Positions 37,691 through 63,980 of a DNA stretch of 64,000 nt are shown here, one piece after another. Source of the DNA: Tetmemena sp. SeJ-2015 (Eukaryota; Ciliophora; Spirotrichea; Sporadotrichida; Oxytrichidae); NCBI GenBank assembly GCA_027382625.1, contig JAJKFJ010021585.1, positions 19,964 to 83,963 on the forward strand, written 5' to 3'. How positions within the stretch are numbered: the first letter of the stretch is position 1; each line of letters begins with the position of its first letter. A program made the position numbers and the translations under genes. A model generated the notes under the pieces. The model ran no database searches, was not told the DNA's origin, and worked only from the letters and a program-made list of their open reading frames with translations.

Positions 37691-40600
37691 ATGCTCCTCA
37701 AAAATAGGAAGATTTTCTTTGCAACATTTATAATTTACTTAGCTACATTAATGCAACTATCTTCTGCACAATAAATTTGTAAGTGGCTTTGATGAATGAT
37801 CTTTTATTTTGTGGTGCCAAGAAATCAATTTTAACAATTATAAAATGCCCATTATCCTGAAAGACTCCATTTTATTTAGGTACGAAAATAGATGAGTACT
37901 ACAATTCCACCTCATCATCTTGTTAGAGTAAGTACCAAAAGGAGAATTTGGAAGTGATTTGCAAATTCTTTTAAGATAATAGGCTGGATTTTTTTTGAGA
38001 TCTTTTTTGAAAATTCCATTGTCTAATATAATTAAGTTAATAATCTAACGTTAACTTTAAGAGATGCACAATAAAGAAATAGGGCATAAATATTCTAACG
38101 AAAATCGATTGATTATGTTTTGCCTCATCTTTATTGGGATATTTACTCGTTATGACTTAATGTCCTTGCTCTTTGTGTTACCCCCTTAGAGGTGACCTTG
38201 TTTACTAATCTTTTGGTGAATAGTGTAGAGTGTCTAATTGAAGGAAGCGAGGGTAATGAAGAGCCCTGTAGTTTTGCGAGAAGAATATTACTATCTTGGT
38301 ACTGAATCTGCATTTTCTGCGGAGATAGTATTTCGGCTCGACTGAGGCATTATTCTGCATGATATCATCTGAAGATGACACCGAACATCGTGAACTTTCC
38401 TTGATCAAACAGGAGGCCTAGGTCATTATTTCCTGCCCCTAAGTCTAGCCATTTACAACTGAGATCCTTTTTGGTTTTGCTTTGTCCTGTAAGAGTCAAT
38501 GATATCAAAGTGGGTGCTAGTGAGTGGGTTCTAGTTTATTCGAGAGGTCATGATTCCTCCAGCCAGATGAAGTAACAGCCACAGGTGATGTATTGTGTTG
38601 ATACATGCTCCCAGAGGTGGATATTCTAGGAACAAACTTGCTTTTTCAATTCTTTGGTGTTTACTTCTAAATTCTGTCTTAAAATATATTACTTAAATTT
38701 TATTGACTTCTTTTTGCATTAAATTCTGCCCTATACTGGCAAAGATAAATTTCATAAGAAAAGACAAATTCTTAAAAGCTATAGATAACTTTATGCTCTT
38801 AAACTTATCATAAGATTTTATTTACTCATTCTGTTTATAGAATGCTGAGATGCAATATTAGGATGCTCTTCTTGCTTTGAGACAAGCAAAGCAATTAATT
38901 AATTAAATTGGAGGCATCACTCAATTCTTCGTTTAATGCAAAAGGTGTAGCGATGGACTATACCTACTCAAAAATCAAACCTACTCTCCTAACTTAAAAT
39001 ATAAATCTAACTACCCTACCCTAATGACGTATTGCGTTCAAGATTAATAAAACTATTTCAATTAATTTGAAGATTGCTAAACTATTCACGGTTCTTATAA
39101 ACTTAAAGACGCTTAAGTATTTTACACTCGCTATATATCTAATTTTATCAATGACTACACAAACGGTTCGTGTAAATGTAAGCCTTACTCTGATAATAGA
39201 GCCAGTCATTGTTGAATAAAACTAACTCTTAAGATAGACTGTGGCGAATACTGCACCGCTTGTAACTTGCAATATGGTTGCACAGCTTGTCAAGGGGAAG
39301 CAGCTGGAGTAGGGTGGGTCTCAGCTCTCACAAATGATCCCACTATTTCGTTTTCGAGGACTTTTAAAGTCTGCCAGCGTAAGTTAAGCTTATTTATCAC
39401 CTTCTCTGTTATAAATTTAACTTAAGAAAATTAAATGCTTATTATCTATAGATAAATTTTTCATCAATGAATTTTAAATGAGATTCATTTATGCATTCAT
39501 TTATTCTCAAATAGCGTGCGCTAATAACTAAAATTAGATCTTTTTATGAAATAAATATAACAAGATTTGCAAAACATGCTCCAGCTCAAATTCTTCACAG
39601 TGTTCAGTATGCTATGATGTAGATAACACCGGGAATACTTCCTGCAGTAAGTAACTATAGTAAATTAAAATAGTCAACTTTTTTATCCATAGTTAAACTT
39701 AATTATTCTAAGCGGATAAATATGTTATAATCCTGGAGGTATAGCTTTATCTCTTATTTTATTATAGGCTGATATGACCAGACAACCTACACTAAATCAA
39801 GTGATCCATGCAAATAATACAAAACAGACTCAGCAGGCTACAAATACTGCATACAATTGATTTATGCATTTATCTCATAAGTATATTATTCTTTAGCAAA
39901 TTAAATGTGATGATGGCTATTTCCTAAAAGCAAATGCAGTTTATGATAGTATTTACAAAGTCTTTCTTCCCTAATTAAACATAAAGTAATATTTTATTCA
40001 TAAGTTATGTTAATGCACAGCATGTAAGATTTAAACAAATGAGGGCTAGAAAGGATAATTTCAATTTAGACACTGGACCTGGTAAATGTATGATCCCTTT
40101 ATCTGAGAATTCTTGCTCTCTTTGTGCTTATGGATATGGACTTATATAAGTTGGATCAAATAGTGTGTGCGGAAGTAAGAAATAAGTATCATATTTGTTA
40201 CATCTTTAGGCTGTCAATCAGAGAATTTAAATTGTTAAATTAAGTAAGAATTATATAATTCACCATATCCAGAGGCTATAAGATGTTAACTTAGTGATCT
40301 AAACACGGTGGTAAAGATTACAGGATGTAGAGATGGCTACGTTATCATATAAGTTATATTTAATAGAGAATGAAACACATATAAAGGAATTTATAATAAC
40401 AATGCAACGGGTTTGTGCGTGAATAAATGTCCAAGTGGTCAGTATGGCTATGCAGTATTTGATTAAAGGGGAGTCAATATAAACAAGCTATTGCTTAGCC
40501 TGTAGCATCACTAATTGCGTAGAATGCGCTTCTAATGGTTAATGCATCCAGTGTGCAAAAAATTAGCATAAATATAAGTTAATTAAATTACTATCTGGAT

Positions 40601-43600
40601 ACTGGAGCAGCTGTCGGTAAAGCATCAGGAAATTGTCTTGCAAAGGGTATTGGAACCTACAATACTACTTACTATGTAAATCCAGTGAATGGCCAGACTG
40701 CAACTCCTGCTCAACAGCTTGTTGGCACAACTATTGCCACTTCATTTAACACGATATAAGATGCTCTTGCAAGAGGAAAAGAGATTGCATCTTGGTATGA
40801 TAACATGACAGTAAATATAATATATATATAGCTATTTTTGGTATCAGGAAATATTGGTGTTTATAAAATTAATTAAAGCTTACCATTAAAGCTATTTTCA
40901 TTTATTTAATGGTTTTGAGTAGTCATTTTATTGTTACCGGGCCCGCATGCTCTTATAGCTGAGCCTTAAAGACTCTACTACTAACCGAGATTCTACGATG
41001 GAAGCAATAATTAATTTGATTATAACTCCAAATTTATACATATAATGTGGGAACCTAATTCTCAATAGCGGCTTCATAAGCATTTCAAATTCTATTTTAT
41101 CTGGAGTAACAGTGTAGTATAAACTGCGTGATAAATGGTTCTTCACAGTGGGTGCAAAGTTGACTCTCCAAAATATTATCTTCGAAGCCTCTGACTCAAT
41201 TATAACCCCAGATACTGATCCAAGTAAATGCCTCTCTAGTACCTCCTAATGCTGCTCAATCAATCTACTATCAAAGAATTATTACTTTTTTATTAAATTT
41301 TGAGAATATTAGTCCAGAGGCGACTTGCTATCTAAGAGAAGAGGCGTAAGCTTTCCTGCTTTTTATGAATATATATAGGACGGAAGATTGCAGCCAAATG
41401 GTTGCAGGAGGCAGCTTCATTAAATTTGACATGAATTCTCAAAGTCAAATGACTTCTCCCTAAACTCTAATTATCCAGGTAAGACTACAGTAATATTGAA
41501 ATTCATCTTGAGTTTTTAGTCTGTTACCTTTCAAAATTTCATGTATGAATTCAACTCCTTCAAAAATGTAAATCCTTGTTTTTTAAATTCATTGAGATGA
41601 ACGACTACGGAGCTATTATCAAGATAAGCAACTCTAAATTCATTAACTTCAACACTTGCGGCTCAATTCTTTTACGTTTTTATTTTCTTCTTAGAAATAG
41701 AACTCTCAACCTTAATCGCTCAATCTCAGGTATGACTATCAGTTCTACATTTTCTCAGATCTACTCAGCGAGAGTAAATTAAATAAGTTTATGATTTAAT
41801 TCTGTGGCTTCTTAGATTCAAGCCTCTTAAAAGCAAGCATTGGCAAAACTGAACAGCACTCCTTTCTAAAAAATCTGCAACTCTGTGCTTGATGGAGGGA
41901 GTTTACCTTCTTGCTTCGATCTCCAAATCAATCAAACTCAAATATATGAATATGTATATAGACTTTGACTTTTGAAATAACTACTTTTACCTACTTTGGT
42001 GCATTTAAGAGTTAACTGAATTTTTTTTAAAAAAAGTTAGTTGTCTAGAGCTATTTGGGTAAATCCAAGCTACAGAATGACTTATCATGGCTCTGTGGTT
42101 GATCTAGATAGCTTTCGAGGAAATATAATGCTATACAACAACACATTCTAAAGTAAACTTAGACAATAAATTTTAAAGTATGATCCTGCAGTTCACAAAC
42201 TGTCAATTCGCTTCCAAAATGAGAAACTCTGATACGACAAATTCTATCGATATGTATCCCTCATTAGGAACAAAGACAGTCCTACAAATGAAGAGCTTGG
42301 TCAGAATTACTACCCACGAGAGGTCTTTATACATTTCTCATAACACGTAAGTATATCTACAAATTACTGTTTTAGAGTGCAGAGCTCTTCTTCCATAAAA
42401 GGATTATTCTATCTGGGAATGAGAGACAGACTGAACTTTGCTTAAAACTTTGTCTTTGGCTAAAACATTATACAAAAGAATTTCGGTTACTTCGATGCTA
42501 CAGTCGTTTACCTTTAGCATTGATTATGATATTGATTAAGTTTACCTGAGAATGAGAGGTAAAAGTGATAGATCAGTTTATACCACTGTGCCTAACTCAG
42601 TTGTTGCAAATTTATTCTGTACTGGCTATCTTTTCGAAAAGAACCAAATCAACTAGAATACAGGATGCCCTCTATATTCAGGTGCGATCATTCAAACTGA
42701 GTGCCTAGACTACAATTAGAAGAATAGTTTTATCTTTAAATCAGCAGTCTTTAATAAACTTAAAATGCTTAATTTCGACTTATTTATTTAGCCAGATTTT
42801 GCGAATGACTCATTAAAGTTTTAAAGTGTAGCCAATATGAAAAGTGATTACTTAAGCGTTAGCTACTTCTCTCCCGATCTATCAGCCTCTCAGACTAAGG
42901 TTTTATTTGGAACTTACACTTACTCTGTCGACCTAAGGATGAATTAAATGATTATTAAAATGATTAGAATTATTTCAACCAGAACAGCATGACGGACTTC
43001 ACATCGTCCGGAGGCTTTGCAGCTATAGACTTAAATGGCATGCCCAGAGTATTTTTGCAGCATGAGTATTATAATGGCGGTGGAGATTCTCTATATTAAA
43101 TATAAGATAAAAACTCTTTTCCATTTTAAACTTGATTCTATAAAAGAGCTAGTGTATTCTTTTGGAAGCTCGGCATTTTCTGATTATGCATCACTTCCAG
43201 GCTTTAAGGACATAATGAATACTTTAAGTTTTAATAAATTTCTTATATGAACTCCTAAAATAGAGACTTATACCCCACTTCTTAAATTTAATATTTCAAA
43301 GAATTACTTTGAAATCTATAAATATGGATTATCTAGCGTGCTCTACCATAAGAATTAGAAGAACTAATTGGGTATTTATTAGGAATGTTACTGACAGCAA
43401 TACATTTAAAGTAGAGCCATATTACGATTCCTCAAGAACTAATAACTTCCTCTTCAATGATTTCTATGGCAATCTTTACATAGACTACTTTAAGATTGTT
43501 AATTAAGACATTAATTATCATATATTTTAATCTCTTAGGAGCAAAATCAGATTATATGAGGCAGATGGGGGTTTTAGTTTCGATATCTGGCTCAAAATAA

Positions 43601-44294
43601 ATATCTTTTATGGCTTGTAAAACTTCGGAAGCCAGCTGGGTATCATGAAATTTACGGTATTAAATTTATAAATTCTTGGATAGTGATAGAGTAGATGTGT
43701 ATTTTAATTCTACGACTGCCACCTCTACCTGGTCTTTGCAGCTGCTGTAGATCCAATTCTATCCTACGAATAACGAGTAGCTATTTCCTAATTTTTCAAA
43801 CCCTTCTAATATCTTTGCAAAGTATGTCTTTGTCATATATAAAGTTACTGTTGTTTAATTTTTGTGAATTACCTTTAGGTGACTAAGAGTAGCTGCTACG
43901 AGTGCAAGGCCCCTTGGTTTGAGTTCAATTGCGACTACATCTTTCTCTAATAATTAATTCCACGTTTCAATATATAAATAATAAGTGATTATTCTAATAC
44001 CCCACAATTACCTATTTCAACGTAGATAGCCCAGTGGGCTTGCAGCAAAGCCAATTCTTTAAATTGTGGATATAAAAGCCTTATTAAAATGCTTCAAATA
44101 TAGTTGTCACTCCAGTCATCTACATTTACTTCGCCTAAATAAAACTCATATTATCAGTACTATTGTCAATAATTAATTATTTTAAGCCTCCTTGGGCTAG
44201 GTAATGCTGGGTGAACCAGATGGAAGAATATTTGACTTTTAATATTAGAAAGTCGCAAAAGAGAGGGAGCCTTATCCGTGGATTTAAAAATTGA
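37691..44294 (+). CDS. Gene Q2: secreted/surface head-type Cys-rich plus beta-helix protein
   Basis: ATG at 37691 opens a clear signal peptide, MLLKNRKIFFATFIIYLATL followed by MQLSSAQ. Cys-rich segments follow: CQSKYQKENLEVIC near 37930; FFVQCKRCSDGLYLLKNQ near 38935; CVQDCQTIHGS and GSCKCK at 39030-39170; DCGEYCTACNLQYGCTAC near 39236; CKTCSSSNSSQCSVCYD near 39570; CSLCAYGYG near 40110; ITGCRDGYV near 40320. Then LVGTTIATSFNTIQDALARG near 40720 and LQNIIFEASDSIITPDTD near 41180 enter the beta-helix, which continues to about 43900 (IKGLFYLGMRDRLNF near 42400; SSGGFAAIDLNG near 43005). I take TGA 44292-44294 as the end, but PMP-like coding near 44385 could mean it continues into gene D. No membrane domain of its own is visible. 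Confidence 0.62.
38020..38840. other. Large insert in Q2 with a minus-strand G+C-richer island
   Basis: Separates the signal-peptide segment of Q2 from its main Cys-rich part. At about 38130-38640 the minus strand is richer in G+C and open over long stretches (KESSRCSVSSSDDIMQNNAS at about 38405-38345; then, in another frame, LPSLPSIRHSTLFTKRLVNK near 38240). The change of frame inside the island suggests that it is interrupted too. The product is not recognised. It is probably an MDS cluster of an unrelated gene lying inside germline-limited DNA. Confidence 0.45.
39040..39069 (+). other. IES in Q2, pointer AAGATT (30 bp)
   Basis: AAGATT occurs at 39040-39045 and 39070-39075. Excision restores YCVQDCQTIHGS, aligning with FCVKDCQSVHNS in psi-Q1, which has no insert there. 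Confidence 0.78.
39093..39137 (+). other. IES in Q2, pointer TCT (45 bp)
   Basis: TCT occurs at 39093-39095 and 39138-39140. Excision joins HGS to NFINDYTNGSCKCK, matching HNSFINDPFNGICKCK of psi-Q1, which is uninterrupted. Confidence 0.72.
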
Positions 44295-44464
44295 TTTAAC
44301 ATCTTATTAAATAGTGAAATTACTTAATGGATAAACTAAATATACATTTACAATGTGCTGTAATCTACAAATCTTTCAGGTTCAAGTGATGGGCTTTTTA
44401 TGAAAGTTAATATTGATACCATCAATCTTAGCAAATAAAGAGAAATAATTAATTCTATTTATAT

Positions 44465-44875
44465 AGTATAGAATTTAATTAAAATCGTTGAGGGATTAAA
44501 ATAATAAGTCGGGGTCTGCAACTGGCAGTTGAAATCATAGATTCAACCCCTGATCTGCAGCTTTTTCGATAGATTATCAAAAATATAAGTTTCTTCTTTA
44601 ATAATCATCTAGGCCGCTCTCTCTAGCAAAATATGTCGCGCGCACTCCTCCCATTCTCATTATCATCTTCGTCTGAACTTGTGCAAATTAAATATTATTA
44701 GATTCATCATTAAATTCTAAGAACTTTTCATCCTTGCAACTTTTGTGTGAGAGCGCTTAGTTCAGAGTTATAAGTGACACACTTCAACAGTTACGATTTT
44801 ATTCCATTTTAATATAATATCTAATTTAATTCTCTTTTTTATTAAATTCTCAGCTATAATAAGATAAATAAACAC
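44465..44875 (+). repeat. Dispersed 0.4-kb repeat, copy C
   Basis: The core TGATCTGCAGCTTTTTCGATAG lies near 44555. Its tail is almost identical to copy B (TTCTCTTTTTTATTAAATTCTCAGCTATA). The 64-bp block 44708-44771 is inverted relative to copies B and D. Near its start a GGGGTC/CAACCCC stem and an inner CAACTG/CAGTTG stem are visible. Confidence 0.72.
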
Positions 44876-44999
44876 ATTGTTTATAATATATTAAAACATT
44901 TTGAAGAAATATTTATTTAATCTTAGAATTAACAAGGGGTACATTTACTAGGTTAAAACAATAAACAAGTAAATATAAAAGCAAGTTTAACTTATTGTA

Positions 45000-47900
45000 A
45001 TAATTATTAATTAAGGTTTTCGCAAAACCAAGTATCAAAGGATTCAACCGAGGTGCAGTCTTCTATGTTGAATTCACTAATAGAAAATTATTTAATTATT
45101 TATTAATGAATCTGTGGGTAATCTGGAGATAACTAACTTCTAGGTGAGAGAAATGAGAACTTGGGTTACTCAAAAAGAGCCTGGAGGAGGGACTTTCTTT
45201 TACTATAATTAAAACAGAAGTTAAAAAAAAAATAAAATATAATTTAAAAAATCTAGTTTGAACATCTCATTTAACGATAACAACGTCTGGTGCACTCTAT
45301 AGTCCGACGTGGCTTAAAATTTATCCTTCCACTAGTAGGCCATTGCTTATTTTTTTAATTCTTTTGCATAAAAGAAATTCTATTACGGTTCAGGAGTCTA
45401 TATAAATACTTAATCACAGGAGCTAAATCCATTTTTAATATTCATTTAAAATAAAAATGCGACTTTCACTAATACCTATTTTCAGTTATGCATCCTTACT
45501 GAAAAAGGAGGTTCACTGAGGATTGAACTTGATAATCCTCAGGTTAAGAGCAACATAACTTTCATAAGCAACATCTTTGTAAATAATGCTGCAATTTATG
45601 GTGGAGCTTTTTACTGCAAGCACTGCAACATTACTCTCTTTATTGACTAAATAAATATTTGCTATAGTTTCATGAAATAAATATAAACTTTGTATACTCT
45701 CACTGAGGTTAGAGGAACCTATGCAGCAAATTATTTTTAAATGGATCTTTTATGTATCTCGAAAATCCTTCAAACCAAGCATTCACATCTGACTCTATTT
45801 AAATTATTATCAAGTATTTAGTATTTTCTTTTAATTAAGAAAATAACTTATTACATATTTTAGATTTTCATTCAAAGTAAACGTTCTAAAGAAATAACGT
45901 TTGATAGCTTTATTTTAAATACTTAAAAGTATCTTAAGTCACAAACTGTATGATAGATTAATTTTAATGAATTCGTAAAACGTGCCACATATAATATTTA
46001 TTTATTTGAATTAATTCTGACTCTTCTTCTTATGAATTTTAGGTTGACATGATTATATATAGTAAATAATTTTTATTAAAAATTCAGCAACAGATCAGCG
46101 GACTTTTTTATATCACAGACAATATAACCTCTGATCCGATGTCTAATTTTTTCAGTATCTTTTACCTAAAAACAGAATACTTCCATTCTTCTTAATAGAT
46201 TAAAAATTTTAAGTTCAATAATCAATAAATATTTTAAATAAATTCGCTGGAATGAAAATCCCTTATGCAGCTTTACTTTACTTGCAGACTCAAGCCTCAG
46301 TAAAATTAAGCTTTGATACTTTTCCGATTAAAGACTATGGAGTTCCGAACTCTGCCAATAAAGGCGGTTTAATTTAAATCGTAAATCCACTGAGAGAGAT
46401 AAAAAAAGATATTTATTTAATCTTCTTCTCTTCAGTATTTATTTAAATTATTAGATTGACAGAGCGCCAACATCTTGGCTCTATATTTTATAATTAACTT
46501 TGCAGGTGTCAGTTTCAATAGTAAACTCCTCCTTTACTAAAATGGACTTGAATTAAGCTGGTGGCATAATTTATATTCCTGAGTATTATGCCTTCAGTAA
46601 TATCTCTATTCAGAGTAGCAATTTCACATCTATCAACTCTGGTACTTAAATCAATCATGGTGGCCTCTTCCTGCAAGAAGCGAGAAATAACAGCCATTCT
46701 ATTTATTTTTAATTAGCTTGACAGTGGGAACCTCATTTTTCAATAATCTCTCTATGAATGGAGATGGAGGTCATTTAAATTTTTTATAAAAAAGAAAGAT
46801 GGTCTGTTCTCTCATATTGGAAAAGTGAATCAAATTAACATAGCGTAATCTTGCCAACTGACTCAAATATAGAGTAAAGGCAGTGGTGGAATAATTTATT
46901 CCGTAGCCTAGAACTTACATAATATACTCCTGTAAGATATCACTATAGATACAAGTTCCTCAATAGCTGGAATATTACATGTGGAGGGTGGAGACAGTTT
47001 AGATTTTAATTAAACAAAATTTTAGAAAGTTTAAAATTGATAACGATTTGAGTTTGAATGCTATAACAGTAAATAACATACAGTGCGAAGGGGATGGATG
47101 CTTAATGTACGCTGACTCAGTCTCGACCATAGGTATTGATATAGAAGGTACATCTGCAACCAACATCACCTCAGTTTAAGGAAGTTTAAAATATTATTTT
47201 TAGAAGGAAATATCTTAAGCCGAATAAATGCATATATACCCTGCTTTTATATTTTTCTAAACATATAAAATTTAATGTCTGATAATTTCCAATGCAAAGA
47301 AAAAAATAAGAAAGCCCAAATTAAATGCTCTGTTTATAGATTTAATTAATTTTTAATAAGTGGGGCTATACTTTTCATTTAACATACTAATGAAGCGAAA
47401 ATAAACATAAACTTAATCTGAAATAAATAAAAAGGAAAAATAATAAAAAATAATTGTTAAATAGTTTTTATCTAAAAATTTTATAGTTTGATGCGTTTGA
47501 TTTTTAACTTTTCTCATTAGAATTTTTTTAGCTCTAGATTGAGATTGATTTTTATCCAATTTTATAATTGACAAAATATTTCAATTATATATATATTTAA
47601 GGAGTGGTTTAGATATGACTGAAACATTTCGGACTATGATGCTGGCAATTTTTTCTTCATTCGCTAATGTAATGAATTATACGTTCAGTCCCGATTTTTG
47701 ACTACTGGCGAGGAAGCCAGCTTGTCCAGTAAGTAGCCACTGTTTTTCGTCTTTTTACTGAACTATAGAGAAGTGGCTTCAAATCCATCCATGATAGGCA
47801 TGTTAGAGTCCATAAATTTCCCTACAATTGTGGGATTTAATAAAGTAAAATTACCTTTTTTTATATTTTTCTAGCAAAAATACTCGGTCGATAAAGAGCG

Positions 47901-49400
47901 GTTACAGTGCCAAGTTTTAACTCAGATGGCAAGTACTTTGTCGTCGTTCGTCCAGGCCTTATAGAAGGAGACTGAAAAGCTTTTGAAAAATCGGGGGTGA
48001 ACGGATAATAATCTAAAATATCTTTGTTTTTAATTATTCTAAAAATCATGATGTTAAGCAAAAATTCTATAAAATTTCTAATTAGTTACTTCTATGTAAT
48101 TTGAGTGTGCTTGATAGTTGAAGGTGGGTTTAAGATTTATAGAAATTTATTGAGTGGATGAAGGAGTTTTATTGGTAAAAACTTCAATTTCTAAAGTTTT
48201 ACTGTAATGCAAGTTTTAATTGCTGATCTCTATGTTTAAATCTTATCCTGATTAATCTCTTTTGATAGGTTTTCTCTCTTTTATGTATCTCTTATAGATG
48301 GGTCCCTAATAGCCCTATTAATTATTATTCACTTCTCATACTGCTAACTCTACAAATTCAATTAGGTTAAATAATTTAAAAAATAAGTTAAATAAATAAT
48401 ATTATTTTATATAAATCATAAACTCTTCACCAATGCAAACAATTAAAAAATTGATTAATATTTAATTAAAGTTGGTAAAGACGGAGGTTTGATGAAAATA
48501 GAAGCTTCCAGCCTCATAGAAATTAATTTAGACTATTATTATACTTTCAGCCCCATTTTCCAAAATATTTTAAGTTTTCTTTTGTATCGCCGGACGAACG
48601 AGGACTAACCTTTTAATCATTGCTAATTCTTTGTATTGTAAGATTTCCTAGACGATGAAGTATTGCTAAATACATTAAATGTTAATTTCTCTGATATATG
48701 GAACGTTATCGCACCAAAATGCCTATTTTAGAGATGACATAAAGCTACCTATCTTAATTTCACTAAAAGATTAAATATAGTGGCTACTTACAGTAAAAGC
48801 TAGCTTTATAGCCAGTAGTTAAAAATTGAGGTTAAGAGGATAATATTGCCATTTTAACAGTATTCATTCAGGCTAATCAGGTGGCCTTATGCATTTTAAT
48901 TTCAAATATAAAATTAAAAATAAATTTGACTTCTCCACAGGCTATCATCATTTTGAATACTCCTTATTTTCTAAATATAAACTCTGGCTTAGAAGGAGGA
49001 TTGGTTTATTTGAAACTATTGTCCTCTAATCAGCAGTCATAAGTTAGTATATAATATGGCTCTATCTTTTTATTTTCTACTTTAAAAAAATTATTGAATT
49101 AGGAAGTTTTAGTCTAAGACCAACGAAATGGCATAAAATTAAGCTTAGCAACGAATAGAAAGTTTAATTGACATTATTCTATGCCCCTGCTTTCAGAGTG
49201 GACTACTCTAGAGTCGATCTAATTTATTAATTCAAATGTAAGTCTCGAAACGCAATCTCCTTATAGAAACTCACCACTTCGTCGAATTGGCCACCATAAA
49301 ATAGTAATATTTGCGGTTAAAATAGATAATGAAGAGAGTCAGATGATACTCCTTATTACCGGTTGGTGCCTCTTCGCGAGAAATCAAATTTGGGTTTGAA
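45000..49400 (+). CDS. Gene D: beta-helix (PMP-repeat) surface protein lacking a membrane domain
   Basis: Plus-strand PMP repeats include GFNRGAVFYVEFTN near 45035, FFYYNQNRS near 45200, KGGSLRIELDNPQ near 45510 and IFVNNAAIYGGAFYCKHC near 45570-45625. The last resembles the first repeats of B2 and C. Repeats continue with AGGIIYIPEYY near 46560, HGGLFLQEARN near 46660, SGQSGGLMHFNF near 48870 and EGGLVYLKLLSSN near 48990. The reading is interrupted by the TIR element at 47694-48826. No Cys-rich/membrane module follows before the next gene start at 49985, so D is truncated, or it is a continuation of Q2. The start was not found; reading resumes right after repeat copy C. Confidence 0.5.
47694..48826. 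mobile_element. 1.1-kb element with imperfect terminal inverted repeats
   Basis: The 48-bp left end (47694-47741) and right end (48779-48826, complemented) share ATTTTT[G/A]ACTACTGGC, AAGC[C/T]AGCTT and GTAAGTAGCCACT. Inverted similarity continues inside: CGTTCGTCC at 47945-47953 against GGACGAACG at 48592-48600, with similar flanks. A plus-strand frame in the left arm reads KYFVVVRPGLIEGDQ and its counterpart in the right arm reads LVLVRPAIQKK. The arms may therefore be inverted copies of one coding piece rather than simple TIRs. No transposase is recognised. The element interrupts gene D. Confidence 0.62.
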
Positions 49401-49545
49401 TAATAATGGTCATTTTTACCATAATAAAGTTTGTAAGGGACGCACAACACTTTGGTGGCTCCAAATTTTACCTGGAGGCCTTTATTATTTTCGCCTCTCG
49501 GTCTCAATAATGTTACTGATTTTATAGTTGAAAATTAAATTAAAA
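49271..49545 (-). CDS. Minus-strand hypothetical coding segment
   Basis: A minus-strand frame open from about 49545 to a TGA at 49273-49271 reads LLRPRGENNKGLQVKFG, CVPYKLYYGKNDHYY and KYYYFMVANSTKW. It uses almost no reassigned stop codons, and the DNA is richer in G+C than its surroundings. It overlaps a weaker open plus-strand frame at the end of gene D, so only one of the two may be real. The product is not recognised. It abuts repeat copy D upstream and could be the 3' MDS of an unrelated gene. Confidence 0.4.
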
Positions 49546-49940
49546 TCGGTGATTAGTTAAAAATAATTAGAGGGAGAAGTGTATCTTAGTATCATTTGAA
49601 ATCGCTCCTTCACTTCTCGATGTGAAGCTTATTCGATAGTTTATTAAAAGTTAATATGAATTTCTTCTATAGCCACTTCATTGCACCTCGCAGCAGCGAG
49701 AACTGATGCACCCAAGGTCTCACATTCAAAGATGCTTTTATATTAAACTGTGGCGCTTACATAATTTAACTGAGAGCTCACACAAAAAATCACAAAATTT
49801 AAATTTCTTAAAATTAAATTCTAAATCGAATAATAAAATTATTATTTAAATTGGAGACTCTTCAAGCACTAATGATTTGCTCCATTTTAATTTAATACAT
49901 AAAATATTTTTTTTATTTTTCATTAAATTTTTATCTATAA
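49535..49940 (+). repeat. Dispersed 0.4-kb repeat, copy D
   Basis: Starts near ATTAAAATCGGTGATTAG. It has a strong GAGAAGTG/CACTTCTC stem, then GTGAAGCTTATTCGATAG near 49630, a CTCGC/GCGAG hairpin near 49690, and the shared CATTTTAATTTAATA tract near the end. It lies immediately upstream of the gene C start. Confidence 0.68.
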
Positions 49941-49984
49941 ATTATTCTAAGCCTTGTCCAAAAAATGGAAAAATTCAGACAAAA

Positions 49985-63980
<13,996 letters not shown>

